A stretch of 64,000 nt of DNA from an uncultured Bacteroidales bacterium (GTDB lineage Bacteria; Bacteroidota; Bacteroidia; Bacteroidales; UBA932), in contig CAMZEC010000002.1 in NCBI GenBank assembly GCA_947305645.1, positions 1 through 64,000 on the forward strand. The letters run 5' to 3'. A program made the position numbers and the translations under genes. Below, in pieces: positions 1 to 8,058 of the stretch (position 1 is its first letter; every line of letters begins with the position of its first letter). Below the pieces are notes generated by a model. The model did not search any database. It was not told where the DNA came from and was given only the letters and a program-made list of their open reading frames with translations.

Positions 1-1
1 C

Positions 2-904
2 GACTGCGCCGTCTACATGGTCAAGGTGAGCTACGAGCAGAAGCCCTTCCGCCGCAGCATCATGCAGGCCTTCGGAGCCACGGTAACTCCCTCTCCGTCA
101 ATGAGTACCCGTGCCGGCAAAGACATAATTACCCGCAACCCCAACGACCAGGGCTCCCTGGGATGCGCCATCTCCGAGGCTATCGAACTGGCAGTCAGCA
201 CTCCCAACTGCAAGTACGCCCTCGGTTCCGTGCTCAACCACGTGTGCCTGCATCAGACAGTCATCGGCCTCGAGGCGGAGAAGCAGATGGCCCTTGCCGG
301 CGAGTATCCCGACATTGTGATCGCTTGCTTCGGCGGCGGATCCAACTTCTGCGGCATTGCCCTTCCGTTCATGCGCCACAACATCCAGGACGGCAAAAAG
401 ACCCGCTTCATCGCGGCCGAGCCGTTCTCCTGTCCCAAGCTCACCCGCGGCAAGTTCGAGTACGACTTCGGCGACGAGTCGGGCATGACCCCGCTCCTCC
501 CCATGTACACATTGGGACACACCTTCAAGCCCGCTGCCATCCATGCAGGCGGTCTCCGCTACCACGGCGCCGGTGTGATCCTTTCCCAGCTTATGAAGGA
601 CGGCTATATGGAAGCGGTTGATATCGAGCAGCTTGATTCCTTCAAGGCCGGCGTTCTATTCGCCCGCACCGAGGGAATAATCCCCGCTCCCGAGAGCTGC
701 CACGCCATAGCCGCCACCATTACCGAGGCCCTCAAGTGCAAGGAGACCGGCGAGCAGAAGACCATACTCTTCAACCTTTCCGGCCACGGCTTCGTAGACA
801 TGAGCGCCTACGACCAGTACTTCTCCGGCGAGATGCAGAACTATCACGTGTCCGAGGAAGATCTGGCAAGGTTCATCAAGAGCGCTGATGAATTGAATAA
901 GTAA
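2..904 (+). CDS. TrpB-like PLP-dependent enzyme (TrpB2 type), 5' truncated by window edge
   Basis: The reading frame is open from base 2, so the N-terminus (including the PLP lysine) lies outside the window and about 300 residues are visible. The phosphate-binding loop GGGSNFCG near residue 117 and the end (FNLSGHGFVDM) match the TrpB2 group of tryptophan synthase beta-like proteins (COG1350), which run to about 450 residues. Members convert indole plus serine or phosphoserine to tryptophan, or act as stand-alone PLP lyases; the true substrate cannot be read here. No trpA or other trp gene follows. The stop is 20 bases before the next start. The family is clear; the physiological role is inference. 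Confidence 0.85.
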   Translation, partial: DCAVYMVKVSYEQKPFRRSIMQAFGATVTPSPSMSTRAGKDIITRNPNDQGSLGCAISEAIELAVSTPNCKYALGSVLNHVCLHQTVIGLEAEKQMALAGEYPDIVIACFGGGSNFCGIALPFMRHNIQDGKKTRFIAAEPFSCPKLTRGKFEYDFGDESGMTPLLPMYTLGHTFKPAAIHAGGLRYHGAGVILSQLMKDGYMEAVDIEQLDSFKAGVLFARTEGIIPAPESCHAIAATITEALKCKETGEQKTILFNLSGHGFVDMSAYDQYFSGEMQNYHVSEEDLARFIKSADELNK

Positions 905-910
905 TTTTAT

Positions 911-918
911 TATATTTG
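911..918 (+). promoter_or_regulatory. -7 promoter element, leaderless type
   Basis: TATATTTG matches the Bacteroidota -7 consensus TAnnTTTG. It ends 6 bases before the ATG at 925, so transcription should start at or beside the start codon of the radical SAM gene. Confidence 0.6.
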
Positions 919-924
919 TGTCCT

Positions 925-2193
925 ATGCGCACCGTAAAGGACACAATTACACTGGAAGATGCCAGGAGGCTTACGGGCCCCCTGGCTTTCAGTTTGATGC
1001 TCAAGCCAGCGGGATCGCTGTGCAATCTTGATTGCGCATACTGCTATTACCTGGATAAGTCTGAGATCTATGGCGGCAGGGAGCCAAGGATGAGCCTGGA
1101 GGACCTGGATCGTTACGTGCGCTGCTATATCGCAGCCTGCGAAACCGACGAGGTGACCTTCAACTGGCACGGGGGCGAGCCCCTGATACTGGGCCTGGAT
1201 TTCTACCGCAAGGCTGTTGAGTTCCAGAAGAAATACGCCGACGGCAAAAAGATAAGCAATACTCTGCAGACCAACGCCACGCTGGTGAATGAGGAGTGGG
1301 CGCGTTTCTTTGCAGAACAGGGTTTCCTGCTCGGGGTGTCCGTAGACGGTCCGCCTGAGGTCCACGACCGCTATAGAAAGGACCGCGGGGGAGTGCCTAC
1401 CCTGGAGAGGGTGCTTCGTGGCGTTAGCCATTTGTATGCCGCAAAGGCGGAGTATAATATAATGGCTACGATAAACAGTGCGTCCGAGGGCAAGGGCCTG
1501 CAGGTATATCAGTATCTGAAGGGCCTGGGAAGCGCTTTCATACAGTTTTCTCCTGTGGTGGAGCATGTGGTGTGGCCGATGCGGGACGGCAAGCCGGACA
1601 AGCATGCCCGCCCGCATATAGTTGATCCGTCAGTGGAAAGAGCGACCCTGGCTCCCTGGTCCGTGAGCCCTGTGGGCTTCGGTCGTTTCCTCTGCGATAT
1701 CTTCGATTACTGGGTGAAGCACGATGTGGGGCGCGTCTTCGTAAACGCTTTCGACTGCACTCTCGCGAACTGGTGCGGAGTGCCCCCGGGGACCTGCAGC
1801 TATGCCGAGACCTGCGGCGGCAACGCCGTGGTGGAGCATAACGGAGATGTTTACTGCTGCGACCACTTCGTGTATCCCAAGTATCTGATAGGCAATATCT
1901 ACCGGGATTCGCTAAAGGACATGATGGGTTCTCCGGAGCAACTGCGTTTCGGGATCGACAAGCGTAATTCCCTGCCCCGCAAGTGCCTCAGATGCAAATG
2001 CTGGCCTCTGTGCCACGGCGGCTGCCCCAAGCACAGGTTCAACACCACCGACAGCGGACAGACAGGCCTGAATGCCCTCTGCGAAGGCTATTACATGTTC
2101 TTCAAACGAAGCGCCGGGGCCATGCTCCGGATGAAGAATCTCATCGCGGAAGGCAAGGCTCCGGCGCTTGTCATGTTTGACGGTCAGCCCTGA
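925..2193 (+). CDS. Radical SAM/SPASM protein, anaerobic sulfatase-maturating enzyme type
   Basis: A 422-residue protein with the radical SAM motif CNLDCAYC (CxxxCxxC, first Cys near residue 33) and a C-terminal SPASM region rich in cysteines (about 285-390, including CGG, CCDHF, CLRCKCWPLCHGGCPKH). These are the marks of anaerobic sulfatase-maturating enzymes, which oxidise a Cys or Ser of a sulfatase to formylglycine using S-adenosylmethionine and three 4Fe-4S clusters. No sulfatase gene lies in the window, so the partner would be elsewhere. The ATG at 925 was preferred over an upstream in-frame TTG (916) because the TTG lies inside the -7 element. Another SPASM peptide-modifying activity is possible. 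Confidence 0.85.
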   Translation: MRTVKDTITLEDARRLTGPLAFSLMLKPAGSLCNLDCAYCYYLDKSEIYGGREPRMSLEDLDRYVRCYIAACETDEVTFNWHGGEPLILGLDFYRKAVEFQKKYADGKKISNTLQTNATLVNEEWARFFAEQGFLLGVSVDGPPEVHDRYRKDRGGVPTLERVLRGVSHLYAAKAEYNIMATINSASEGKGLQVYQYLKGLGSAFIQFSPVVEHVVWPMRDGKPDKHARPHIVDPSVERATLAPWSVSPVGFGRFLCDIFDYWVKHDVGRVFVNAFDCTLANWCGVPPGTCSYAETCGGNAVVEHNGDVYCCDHFVYPKYLIGNIYRDSLKDMMGSPEQLRFGIDKRNSLPRKCLRCKCWPLCHGGCPKHRFNTTDSGQTGLNALCEGYYMFFKRSAGAMLRMKNLIAEGKAPALVMFDGQP

Positions 2194-2199
2194 CGGACC

Positions 2200-5100
2200 T
2201 TACATCGAGAAGTTCTCCAACATGTTGAACTGCTCGAAGTCGGCTTCGGCGGACTTGTTGAATGAACCGCTTTCCATCCAGGGGCCGAGTTCTGAATAAA
2301 TCTTGTTGGAAATGAAACTCATGGCCTTCACGCCGGGGTGGCAGCCGGAGCTGCCGTTGAAGTCGTGCTTGGGCATGTAGGTCTGGTCGTTGAAACCGTT
2401 GACCTGCAGCAGGTCAATGCATTTTGCCCCGTAGTGTTCGGCAATCATGAGTATGCTCTGCTCCACGCCATCGGATAGGTAGTCACCGATGATGCAGACT
2501 ATCTTGACTCCGGGATACCTTTCGATCCAGAGCCTGAGCAGCTTGATGTAAGCGGTGCAGAACGTGGTGTCGTCCAGATTCTCGATCTCCTCACGGGTCG
2601 AAGCTGCATCGGCTGTGGCAAACATTGCCTCCATATCGGATTCAGAAGGGGCTGCTGCCGTCTTGCAGGTGGCGGAATTCGGGTACAGGCGGTTGTCGTT
2701 ATGTGCCCAGTCGTTGGTGCCGCCGTGAAGCAGTATCACGTCCGGATTGCCTATTCCTCCCTGGCGCAGATAGCGCTGGGTGTAACACTGGGTATACCAG
2801 TGCTGATCTTTCTTTGCCTCGTTGGTGCTGCGTGCCACTGCGGAACCGGAGTAGGACATATTGAGGTCCAGGCGGGCGTTCTTCATGTGGTCGTAAATCA
2901 CCTGGTACCAGTAGGTCTGGCTGACGTTGCGCACGCACTCGCAGTAGCTGTGGTCGGTAGTGGAGCAAGGGTAGTGGGAGGCGTAGGCAGCAGGGATATA
3001 ACCGTTGAACGTGGAGATGGAGTCTCCGCATACGCTTACCCGCTTGGTCTCGCTCTGACGAGGAGTGGGATCGGCTAATACGCTGGCCTGTACGGGGTAT
3101 CCGAATTCTCCGGCAATCCACGATTCGGCCTCGACCCCTGCCGCAGTGCACTTGGAAGCGTTGGCGTTAAGCAGCCCGAGAAGAGTCCCGTCCGTCATCT
3201 GCTTTACGCTCAGGCCGACTTCGCCGGTGGTAGAAGCAGGTGAGCCCAGTCCGGACTGTGTGTCAGCGTCACGGTAATTGTCTGCTCCGTACTTAAGCGC
3301 GGCATTGGTCTTGCCGTAGAAAGCGCCCCAATACAGGAAAACGCCGGAGTAAGAGTCTATGCTATTGTATGACACCAGTATTTCCGGCTTGGTTATGGAG
3401 GTATAGCAGTTGGAGAGGTTTGTCTTTGCGTCTCCGTTACTGAATCCCAGAAGGCCCGCCACGCCGCCAACGGTCTTGTAGACGGACGTGTCGGGGGTGA
3501 CACGTTTCTCGCGGGTGTACGTAGTCTTGATAAGTCCCGGACGTGCTACGTTGTTCTCGAATATGACGGTTCCGGTGGTATTCTGGTTCCATCCGCAAAG
3601 TCCGCCTGCCAGAGAATAGTAGTTGGAATTGATGCCGGTCGCATAGATGTCTCCGTCCAGATAAGCACAGTTGGTCACGGCAAGCGTGCCTGCAGCTTTC
3701 TGGCAGGTATAGCCCACGATTCCGCCCACATTGTACTGGCCCTGGACATTAGCATACACGGTGCAGCGGTCTACCACAGCCTTTCCTCCTGCGAAAGCCT
3801 GCATGTGTCCCACAATGCCGCCCACGTCGTACTGGGTACTGCTGATATAGGAGTGGCTGCCAACCACACAGTTCTTGATGATGCCGTTCTCGAACCATCC
3901 TGTAATACCGCCGGTATGGAACCCAAGGCAGCCTACGAAGCCCTCTGCTGTGCAGTTTTCAATCGATGAATTCCCGACGACGGCTCCGGTAAGAAGGCCG
4001 GCGCAATGGTAGTAGCAATAGATTTCGCAGCCTATCTTGGAGGAGCAGCCTTTTATTGTCGAGCCTTTGCAGCAGCCGCATATGCCTCCGGTACATTTAC
4101 CGAAGGAAGCCAGCACTCCGCTGTATTCGCAATTCTCGAAGGTACATCCTTCAGCAAGGCCCACGATGCCTCCGGTCACTCCGAAATTGTTGGCGTCGGT
4201 AGTAATGTTCCCGCGGTCGGACCATGTCACCTTCGAGGTGCACTGCAGTTTGCCGTCAAAGGAAATATTCTTGAACGTAGAGTTCTTGGCAGTTCCGGCG
4301 AGACTTCCGAGGAAATTGTCAGTACTGGTGAGATTGAAGCCGCTGATCGTCAGGTCTTCAAATGTGCAGTTCTCAACGGTGCTGAAGAGGCCGTATGCCC
4401 CAGCGCTTTTGGCATCTTTTACGAAGCCGCTGATACTGTGGCCGTTGCCGTAAAGCTTACCGCCCTTGAGGGCGGAAGGGGTCCAGCTTTCGTCTATTGC
4501 GATATCGGCTCCGAGGGTGACGCTGCTGCCGTCATTGGCGGCAACCCAGGCTTTCAGCTCGGCGAGGTTGAGAATCTGGTTGTTCCATTCTATGTCGCTG
4601 AGCTTAACGTTGCTGAGAAGGGCGTTCCTGGCTATCGCATTGGAGTTTGTGGTTACACGCATGCCGCTCAAACCGCCGGAGGTGAGGGCACTCACCTTGA
4701 AGCCTGCGGAAAGCGTGCAAGGAAAGACGGGAATGTAGTAGTCGCCCTGTGCCAGGGTGCCGTTTTCCGGCTTGACGGAAATGGTGGTCCTCGAAGCTGA
4801 GGTGCTCTGTATCACACCAGTCGCGGCATCTACCAGGACGGTACCGGAAATGGCCTCGCCGTTGCCAGCGGTAAGGACTACTTCCGTAACGTCATCCCTG
4901 TCAACACTGAGTTTGATGAGTCCGCAGACATTCTTGAACTGCAGCACCTGGCCGCGGGATGCGGAAGCCACACCAATCAGGGCGGAAGGGTCTATGCACT
5001 CACCTGACTTGAGAGTCTGTGCGGAGGGCAGTGTAAGGCTGACGTTACCGTTCTCGAATGAAACCGCCGCGGAATAGGGATAAACCGCAATCAGCGAGCT

Positions 5101-5388
5101 GGCTTCGGCGCTTATGGAGCCGGTGAATACGGCGCTCTTGCCGGAACAGCTCTGGACTGAGAAATCACGGATTCCGGAGCCGTCGAACACCGCCAGATGA
5201 TCCGTCTCCTGCCAAAGTACTTCAGGGAAACTGAGTGTGGCCTTGGAAACCGACTCCTGATTGGCTTCAAGCGTTACGGTCTCGAGCTGCTCTCCGGAGG
5301 GTTTGTCTTCCGGTCCGGGGAGTTCCTGGCATGCAGTTGCGGCCAGGATGGCCAGTGCTATATGGAATATGTACTTTTTCATAATCAT
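2200..5388 (-). CDS. Lipoprotein: fimbrillin-like N-region, GLUG repeats, C-terminal SGNH hydrolase domain
   Basis: A 1062-residue surface lipoprotein. Signal peptide with lipobox LAATAC (Cys20). Residues about 35-270 resemble fimbrillin/Mfa-like domains. Residues about 300-700 form a repeat region with GLUG-type units (GGIVGLAEG, GGICGCCKG, GGIVGHMQ, GGIVGYTC), expected to fold as a beta-helix. Residues about 780-1050 look like an SGNH/GDSL esterase: GDSISTF (near 786), GGTND (near 890) and GCHPG (near 1014). The usual Asp three residues before the His is Ser here. The start ATG overlaps the upstream stop (ATGA), so it is probably translated with the upstream paralogue; ATG at 5382 is an alternative. 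Function (adhesin plus carbohydrate esterase) is inference. Confidence 0.75.
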   Translation of the reverse strand: MIMKKYIFHIALAILAATACQELPGPEDKPSGEQLETVTLEANQESVSKATLSFPEVLWQETDHLAVFDGSGIRDFSVQSCSGKSAVFTGSISAEASSLIAVYPYSAAVSFENGNVSLTLPSAQTLKSGECIDPSALIGVASASRGQVLQFKNVCGLIKLSVDRDDVTEVVLTAGNGEAISGTVLVDAATGVIQSTSASRTTISVKPENGTLAQGDYYIPVFPCTLSAGFKVSALTSGGLSGMRVTTNSNAIARNALLSNVKLSDIEWNNQILNLAELKAWVAANDGSSVTLGADIAIDESWTPSALKGGKLYGNGHSISGFVKDAKSAGAYGLFSTVENCTFEDLTISGFNLTSTDNFLGSLAGTAKNSTFKNISFDGKLQCTSKVTWSDRGNITTDANNFGVTGGIVGLAEGCTFENCEYSGVLASFGKCTGGICGCCKGSTIKGCSSKIGCEIYCYYHCAGLLTGAVVGNSSIENCTAEGFVGCLGFHTGGITGWFENGIIKNCVVGSHSYISSTQYDVGGIVGHMQAFAGGKAVVDRCTVYANVQGQYNVGGIVGYTCQKAAGTLAVTNCAYLDGDIYATGINSNYYSLAGGLCGWNQNTTGTVIFENNVARPGLIKTTYTREKRVTPDTSVYKTVGGVAGLLGFSNGDAKTNLSNCYTSITKPEILVSYNSIDSYSGVFLYWGAFYGKTNAALKYGADNYRDADTQSGLGSPASTTGEVGLSVKQMTDGTLLGLLNANASKCTAAGVEAESWIAGEFGYPVQASVLADPTPRQSETKRVSVCGDSISTFNGYIPAAYASHYPCSTTDHSYCECVRNVSQTYWYQVIYDHMKNARLDLNMSYSGSAVARSTNEAKKDQHWYTQCYTQRYLRQGGIGNPDVILLHGGTNDWAHNDNRLYPNSATCKTAAAPSESDMEAMFATADAASTREEIENLDDTTFCTAYIKLLRLWIERYPGVKIVCIIGDYLSDGVEQSILMIAEHYGAKCIDLLQVNGFNDQTYMPKHDFNGSSGCHPGVKAMSFISNKIYSELGPWMESGSFNKSAEADFEQFNMLENFSM

Positions 5389-8009
5389 TTGCTGACGAAG
5401 GTTGAACCTGAATGGGTACCGGTGCTGGAAGAACCCTGGACATAAGAGGAGAAGTTGTCGGCGTTAAGCGCAGTTCCGCAAACGGAACCTCCTGCTCCGC
5501 AGTTGGTCAGGGTGGCAGTGTTTACACCTGCGACGGAACCTGCGTTGGCAGGATTGCCGCAGGATACGGCTGCGTAGTTGTTGTCCCCGGTTGCTTTATA
5601 AGAGGCGACAGCTGCGTTTCCTATGATGCCGCCGGCCACGGGACCTGAATGGTCTGAAGAGTCGGATGATACGGCACCCTCGTTCACATTGCCGGAACTG
5701 GTGATACCGGCTCCGGTAATCACCTTACCTATGATACCTCCCGCATACATGCCCACCGAAGATGTATTGAGGGCAGAGATCTGGCCCTTGTTCACATTGT
5801 CCTTGATGTTGAGGGTAAGACATCCGTATCCTATGATGCCGCCGACGCAACCGCCGTTGTTGTGGACCGAACCGCTGGTAGGCTTGTAATCACCTCCGAG
5901 GTTCACATTGCCGCTGTTCTCGCAATTGCTGATGCTGTTGGCATTGCCTCCGGTAACCTTTTCCTGGAAGCCGCAAATGCCGCCAACGGCCAGCCAGCGA
6001 TTGTTCTCAACGTTGACGCTGCAGCTGATATCAGCCATGTTCTTGCATTCGGTGATGCTGCAGCTGCTGTTCAGTGTTCCGCAAACACCACCTACGCGTA
6101 CAGTCTGCTCGAAATATACGTTCACTGGCTTGTGGTTCTCGCACTGGCTCATGGATGCAGAAAGGTAAAGCGATGCGGCAACTCCGCCGAAGGAAGACCA
6201 GTTGCCGTATTTGCCGCCGCTGGCGACAGTGATGGAGCCTTCATTGACACAGCCGCTGACCTGGCCGTATGAAAGGTATGCAAACACGCCGCCCCCGTAG
6301 GTAGTGTTGTTGAAGGTCTTCCATTCGAAGTCGGCGTAGTTGGTGCAGTCCTTAAGTCCAAGGCTGTTCTTCTGGCCATTTCCAAATCCCAGTATTCCGC
6401 CCACATAGGTGTTGCTGCTGGAATAAGTGGAGTTGAGCACTATGTTGCCGTAGTTGTCGCAGTCCTTGATCAGTTTGGCGTTACTGGTGTTAGCGACTAT
6501 TCCTCCGATGGCGAATGTACCTGGATTGTTGTTGGTCAGGGTGCCGTAGTTGACACAGCCGTCGAATGTTGCAGCAACGTCGCACTGAGCCGCTATGCCG
6601 GCTATGGCACCGGGGGCTACACTGCTGTCGCTGCTGCTTACCACGCCGGTTTTAGGCGCATTGTTGGTGACGCTGCCGTAGTTGATGCAGTTCTTGATGG
6701 TACCGGTGCCGGCAATGTTTCCGCAGATACCGGCGATGCGCGTCTTGCTTGTGGCGCTCGACGCGGTCTCTATAGCCGCAAAGTTGGTAATGTTCTCAAG
6801 TTCCGCCGTGCCCATGGTCTTGGCAATCACGCCAACGTAGTACCAGGTGTAGTTGTTGGCAGAAGCCGCGTGTGTGAAATGGCTCACGCCGTCCCAGGTG
6901 CTGCCGTCTTTTGACCCTATCACGAGATTCTTTATGCAGGCCTTGCCTCCGTCCTTGGTGGTGCGTATGAAGCCCACGTATTCAGAGGTGGTAACTTCCA
7001 GATTGTAAATGCGGTGGCCCTGTCCGTCGAAGGTTCCCTGGAAGTCGGAACGGGGTTTCCATGTCTTGCCGCTCATGTCTATGTCGGCCCCCAGCTTGTA
7101 AACTTCGTCGGGGCTGAATACCGCGGTTTCGTTCCATGTCACCAGCTCGTCGGCTGTAGTGATGAGATTATCGAATTCTCCCAGGCCGACGGTTACCGTG
7201 CCAAGGTCCTTGCCTCCGTTGCGCGGGATACTCATGGCCTTGACGGTGGATTTCTCCAGTTTGCCTCCGCTGAGGTTGTTGAACGTCAGGGTGAATCCAT
7301 CTGGCAGGCTCACCGGAAGCACGGCGACGTAATAGTCGCCTGCTGCAAGGCATTTGCCTGTGGCCGCTTCCAGGGAGACGCTCGTCATGGGCTCGGAGAC
7401 GCTCACGAGGGCTCCGGTTTCGGCTTCGAAAACGGCCTTGCCTGCAAGGGCCTCGCTGCCGGCACCCTTGATGGTGACGGAGTGGATCTTGCCGTCAAAG
7501 TCGTTGCCGATGTTGAATTTGATCAGGCCGATGGCATTCTTTAAATTCACTTTGCCGCTGCCGTCCACCTTGCCTGTCGCTATGGTCGCTCCGGAGGCGT
7601 TGAGGGCGCCTGCCTGCACCGTCTGCTTTGCGGGGACGGTGGCAGTGAAAGCGCTACCGTCGAAGCTGCCGAAGGCGGAAGCAGGGAAGAGGGTCCACAG
7701 GGAAGTGGCGTCTTCGGCCACGGAGCCTTCAAATGTAGCCGAGGAACCCAGGTTCGTGCCGGACTTGATAGTGAATACACATTTTTGGCTGCCGTCCCAG
7801 ACCGCGATGGCGTCGGAATTCTGCCAGGTCACAGCAGGGAAGTTGCTCAGCGTGGTTCGTGTGCCGGAAAAACCGGCCTGTATTTCCATGGCGACTTTCC
7901 CTTTTTCGGGAGCGATGTCGCCCGACTCGGGGCCACCTTCTTTGCTGCACGACGGGAAGGTCGTGATTATCAGAAGGATAGCCAGAAAGGCTGAATAATA
8001 TTTTTTCAT
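5385..8009 (-). CDS. Lipoprotein with fimbrillin-like N-region and GLUG-like repeats
   Basis: An 874-residue lipoprotein (lipobox TFPSC, Cys21). The N-terminal third (about 30-290) parallels that of its downstream neighbour: a GTRTTL segment, a W-Q-N-S-D-A-I-A-V-W-D stretch and an AAGDYYVAVLP stretch, all typical of fimbrillin-like domains. Residues about 330-850 hold some ten GLUG-like units of 40-60 residues, each with a GG(I/V)(I/C/V)G start and a C-x-N-x-G core (for example CINYGSV, CVNYGTL, CDNYGNI). No enzymatic domain is seen. The start is the ATG at 8009, six bases after a -7 element; an upstream in-frame TTG (8018) overlaps that element and was rejected. Probable surface adhesin or stalk; that role is inferred. 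Confidence 0.75.
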   Translation of the reverse strand: MKKYYSAFLAILLIITTFPSCSKEGGPESGDIAPEKGKVAMEIQAGFSGTRTTLSNFPAVTWQNSDAIAVWDGSQKCVFTIKSGTNLGSSATFEGSVAEDATSLWTLFPASAFGSFDGSAFTATVPAKQTVQAGALNASGATIATGKVDGSGKVNLKNAIGLIKFNIGNDFDGKIHSVTIKGAGSEALAGKAVFEAETGALVSVSEPMTSVSLEAATGKCLAAGDYYVAVLPVSLPDGFTLTFNNLSGGKLEKSTVKAMSIPRNGGKDLGTVTVGLGEFDNLITTADELVTWNETAVFSPDEVYKLGADIDMSGKTWKPRSDFQGTFDGQGHRIYNLEVTTSEYVGFIRTTKDGGKACIKNLVIGSKDGSTWDGVSHFTHAASANNYTWYYVGVIAKTMGTAELENITNFAAIETASSATSKTRIAGICGNIAGTGTIKNCINYGSVTNNAPKTGVVSSSDSSVAPGAIAGIAAQCDVAATFDGCVNYGTLTNNNPGTFAIGGIVANTSNAKLIKDCDNYGNIVLNSTYSSSNTYVGGILGFGNGQKNSLGLKDCTNYADFEWKTFNNTTYGGGVFAYLSYGQVSGCVNEGSITVASGGKYGNWSSFGGVAASLYLSASMSQCENHKPVNVYFEQTVRVGGVCGTLNSSCSITECKNMADISCSVNVENNRWLAVGGICGFQEKVTGGNANSISNCENSGNVNLGGDYKPTSGSVHNNGGCVGGIIGYGCLTLNIKDNVNKGQISALNTSSVGMYAGGIIGKVITGAGITSSGNVNEGAVSSDSSDHSGPVAGGIIGNAAVASYKATGDNNYAAVSCGNPANAGSVAGVNTATLTNCGAGGSVCGTALNADNFSSYVQGSSSTGTHSGSTFVSK

Positions 8010-8015
8010 AATTCT

Positions 8016-8023
8016 CAAAGGTA
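8016..8023 (-). promoter_or_regulatory. -7 promoter element, leaderless type
   Basis: On the minus strand this reads TACCTTTG and ends six bases before the ATG of the GLUG lipoprotein operon. Confidence 0.6.
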
Positions 8024-8046
8024 ATCATTTAATTCAAAAAATGAAG

Positions 8047-8054
8047 TATCTTTG
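8047..8054 (+). promoter_or_regulatory. -7 promoter element of recG, leaderless type
   Basis: TATCTTTG ends four bases before the ATG at 8059. It lies inside the longer open frame that begins with ATG at 8041, which argues that the true recG start is 8059. Confidence 0.55.
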
Positions 8055-8058
8055 TTGT

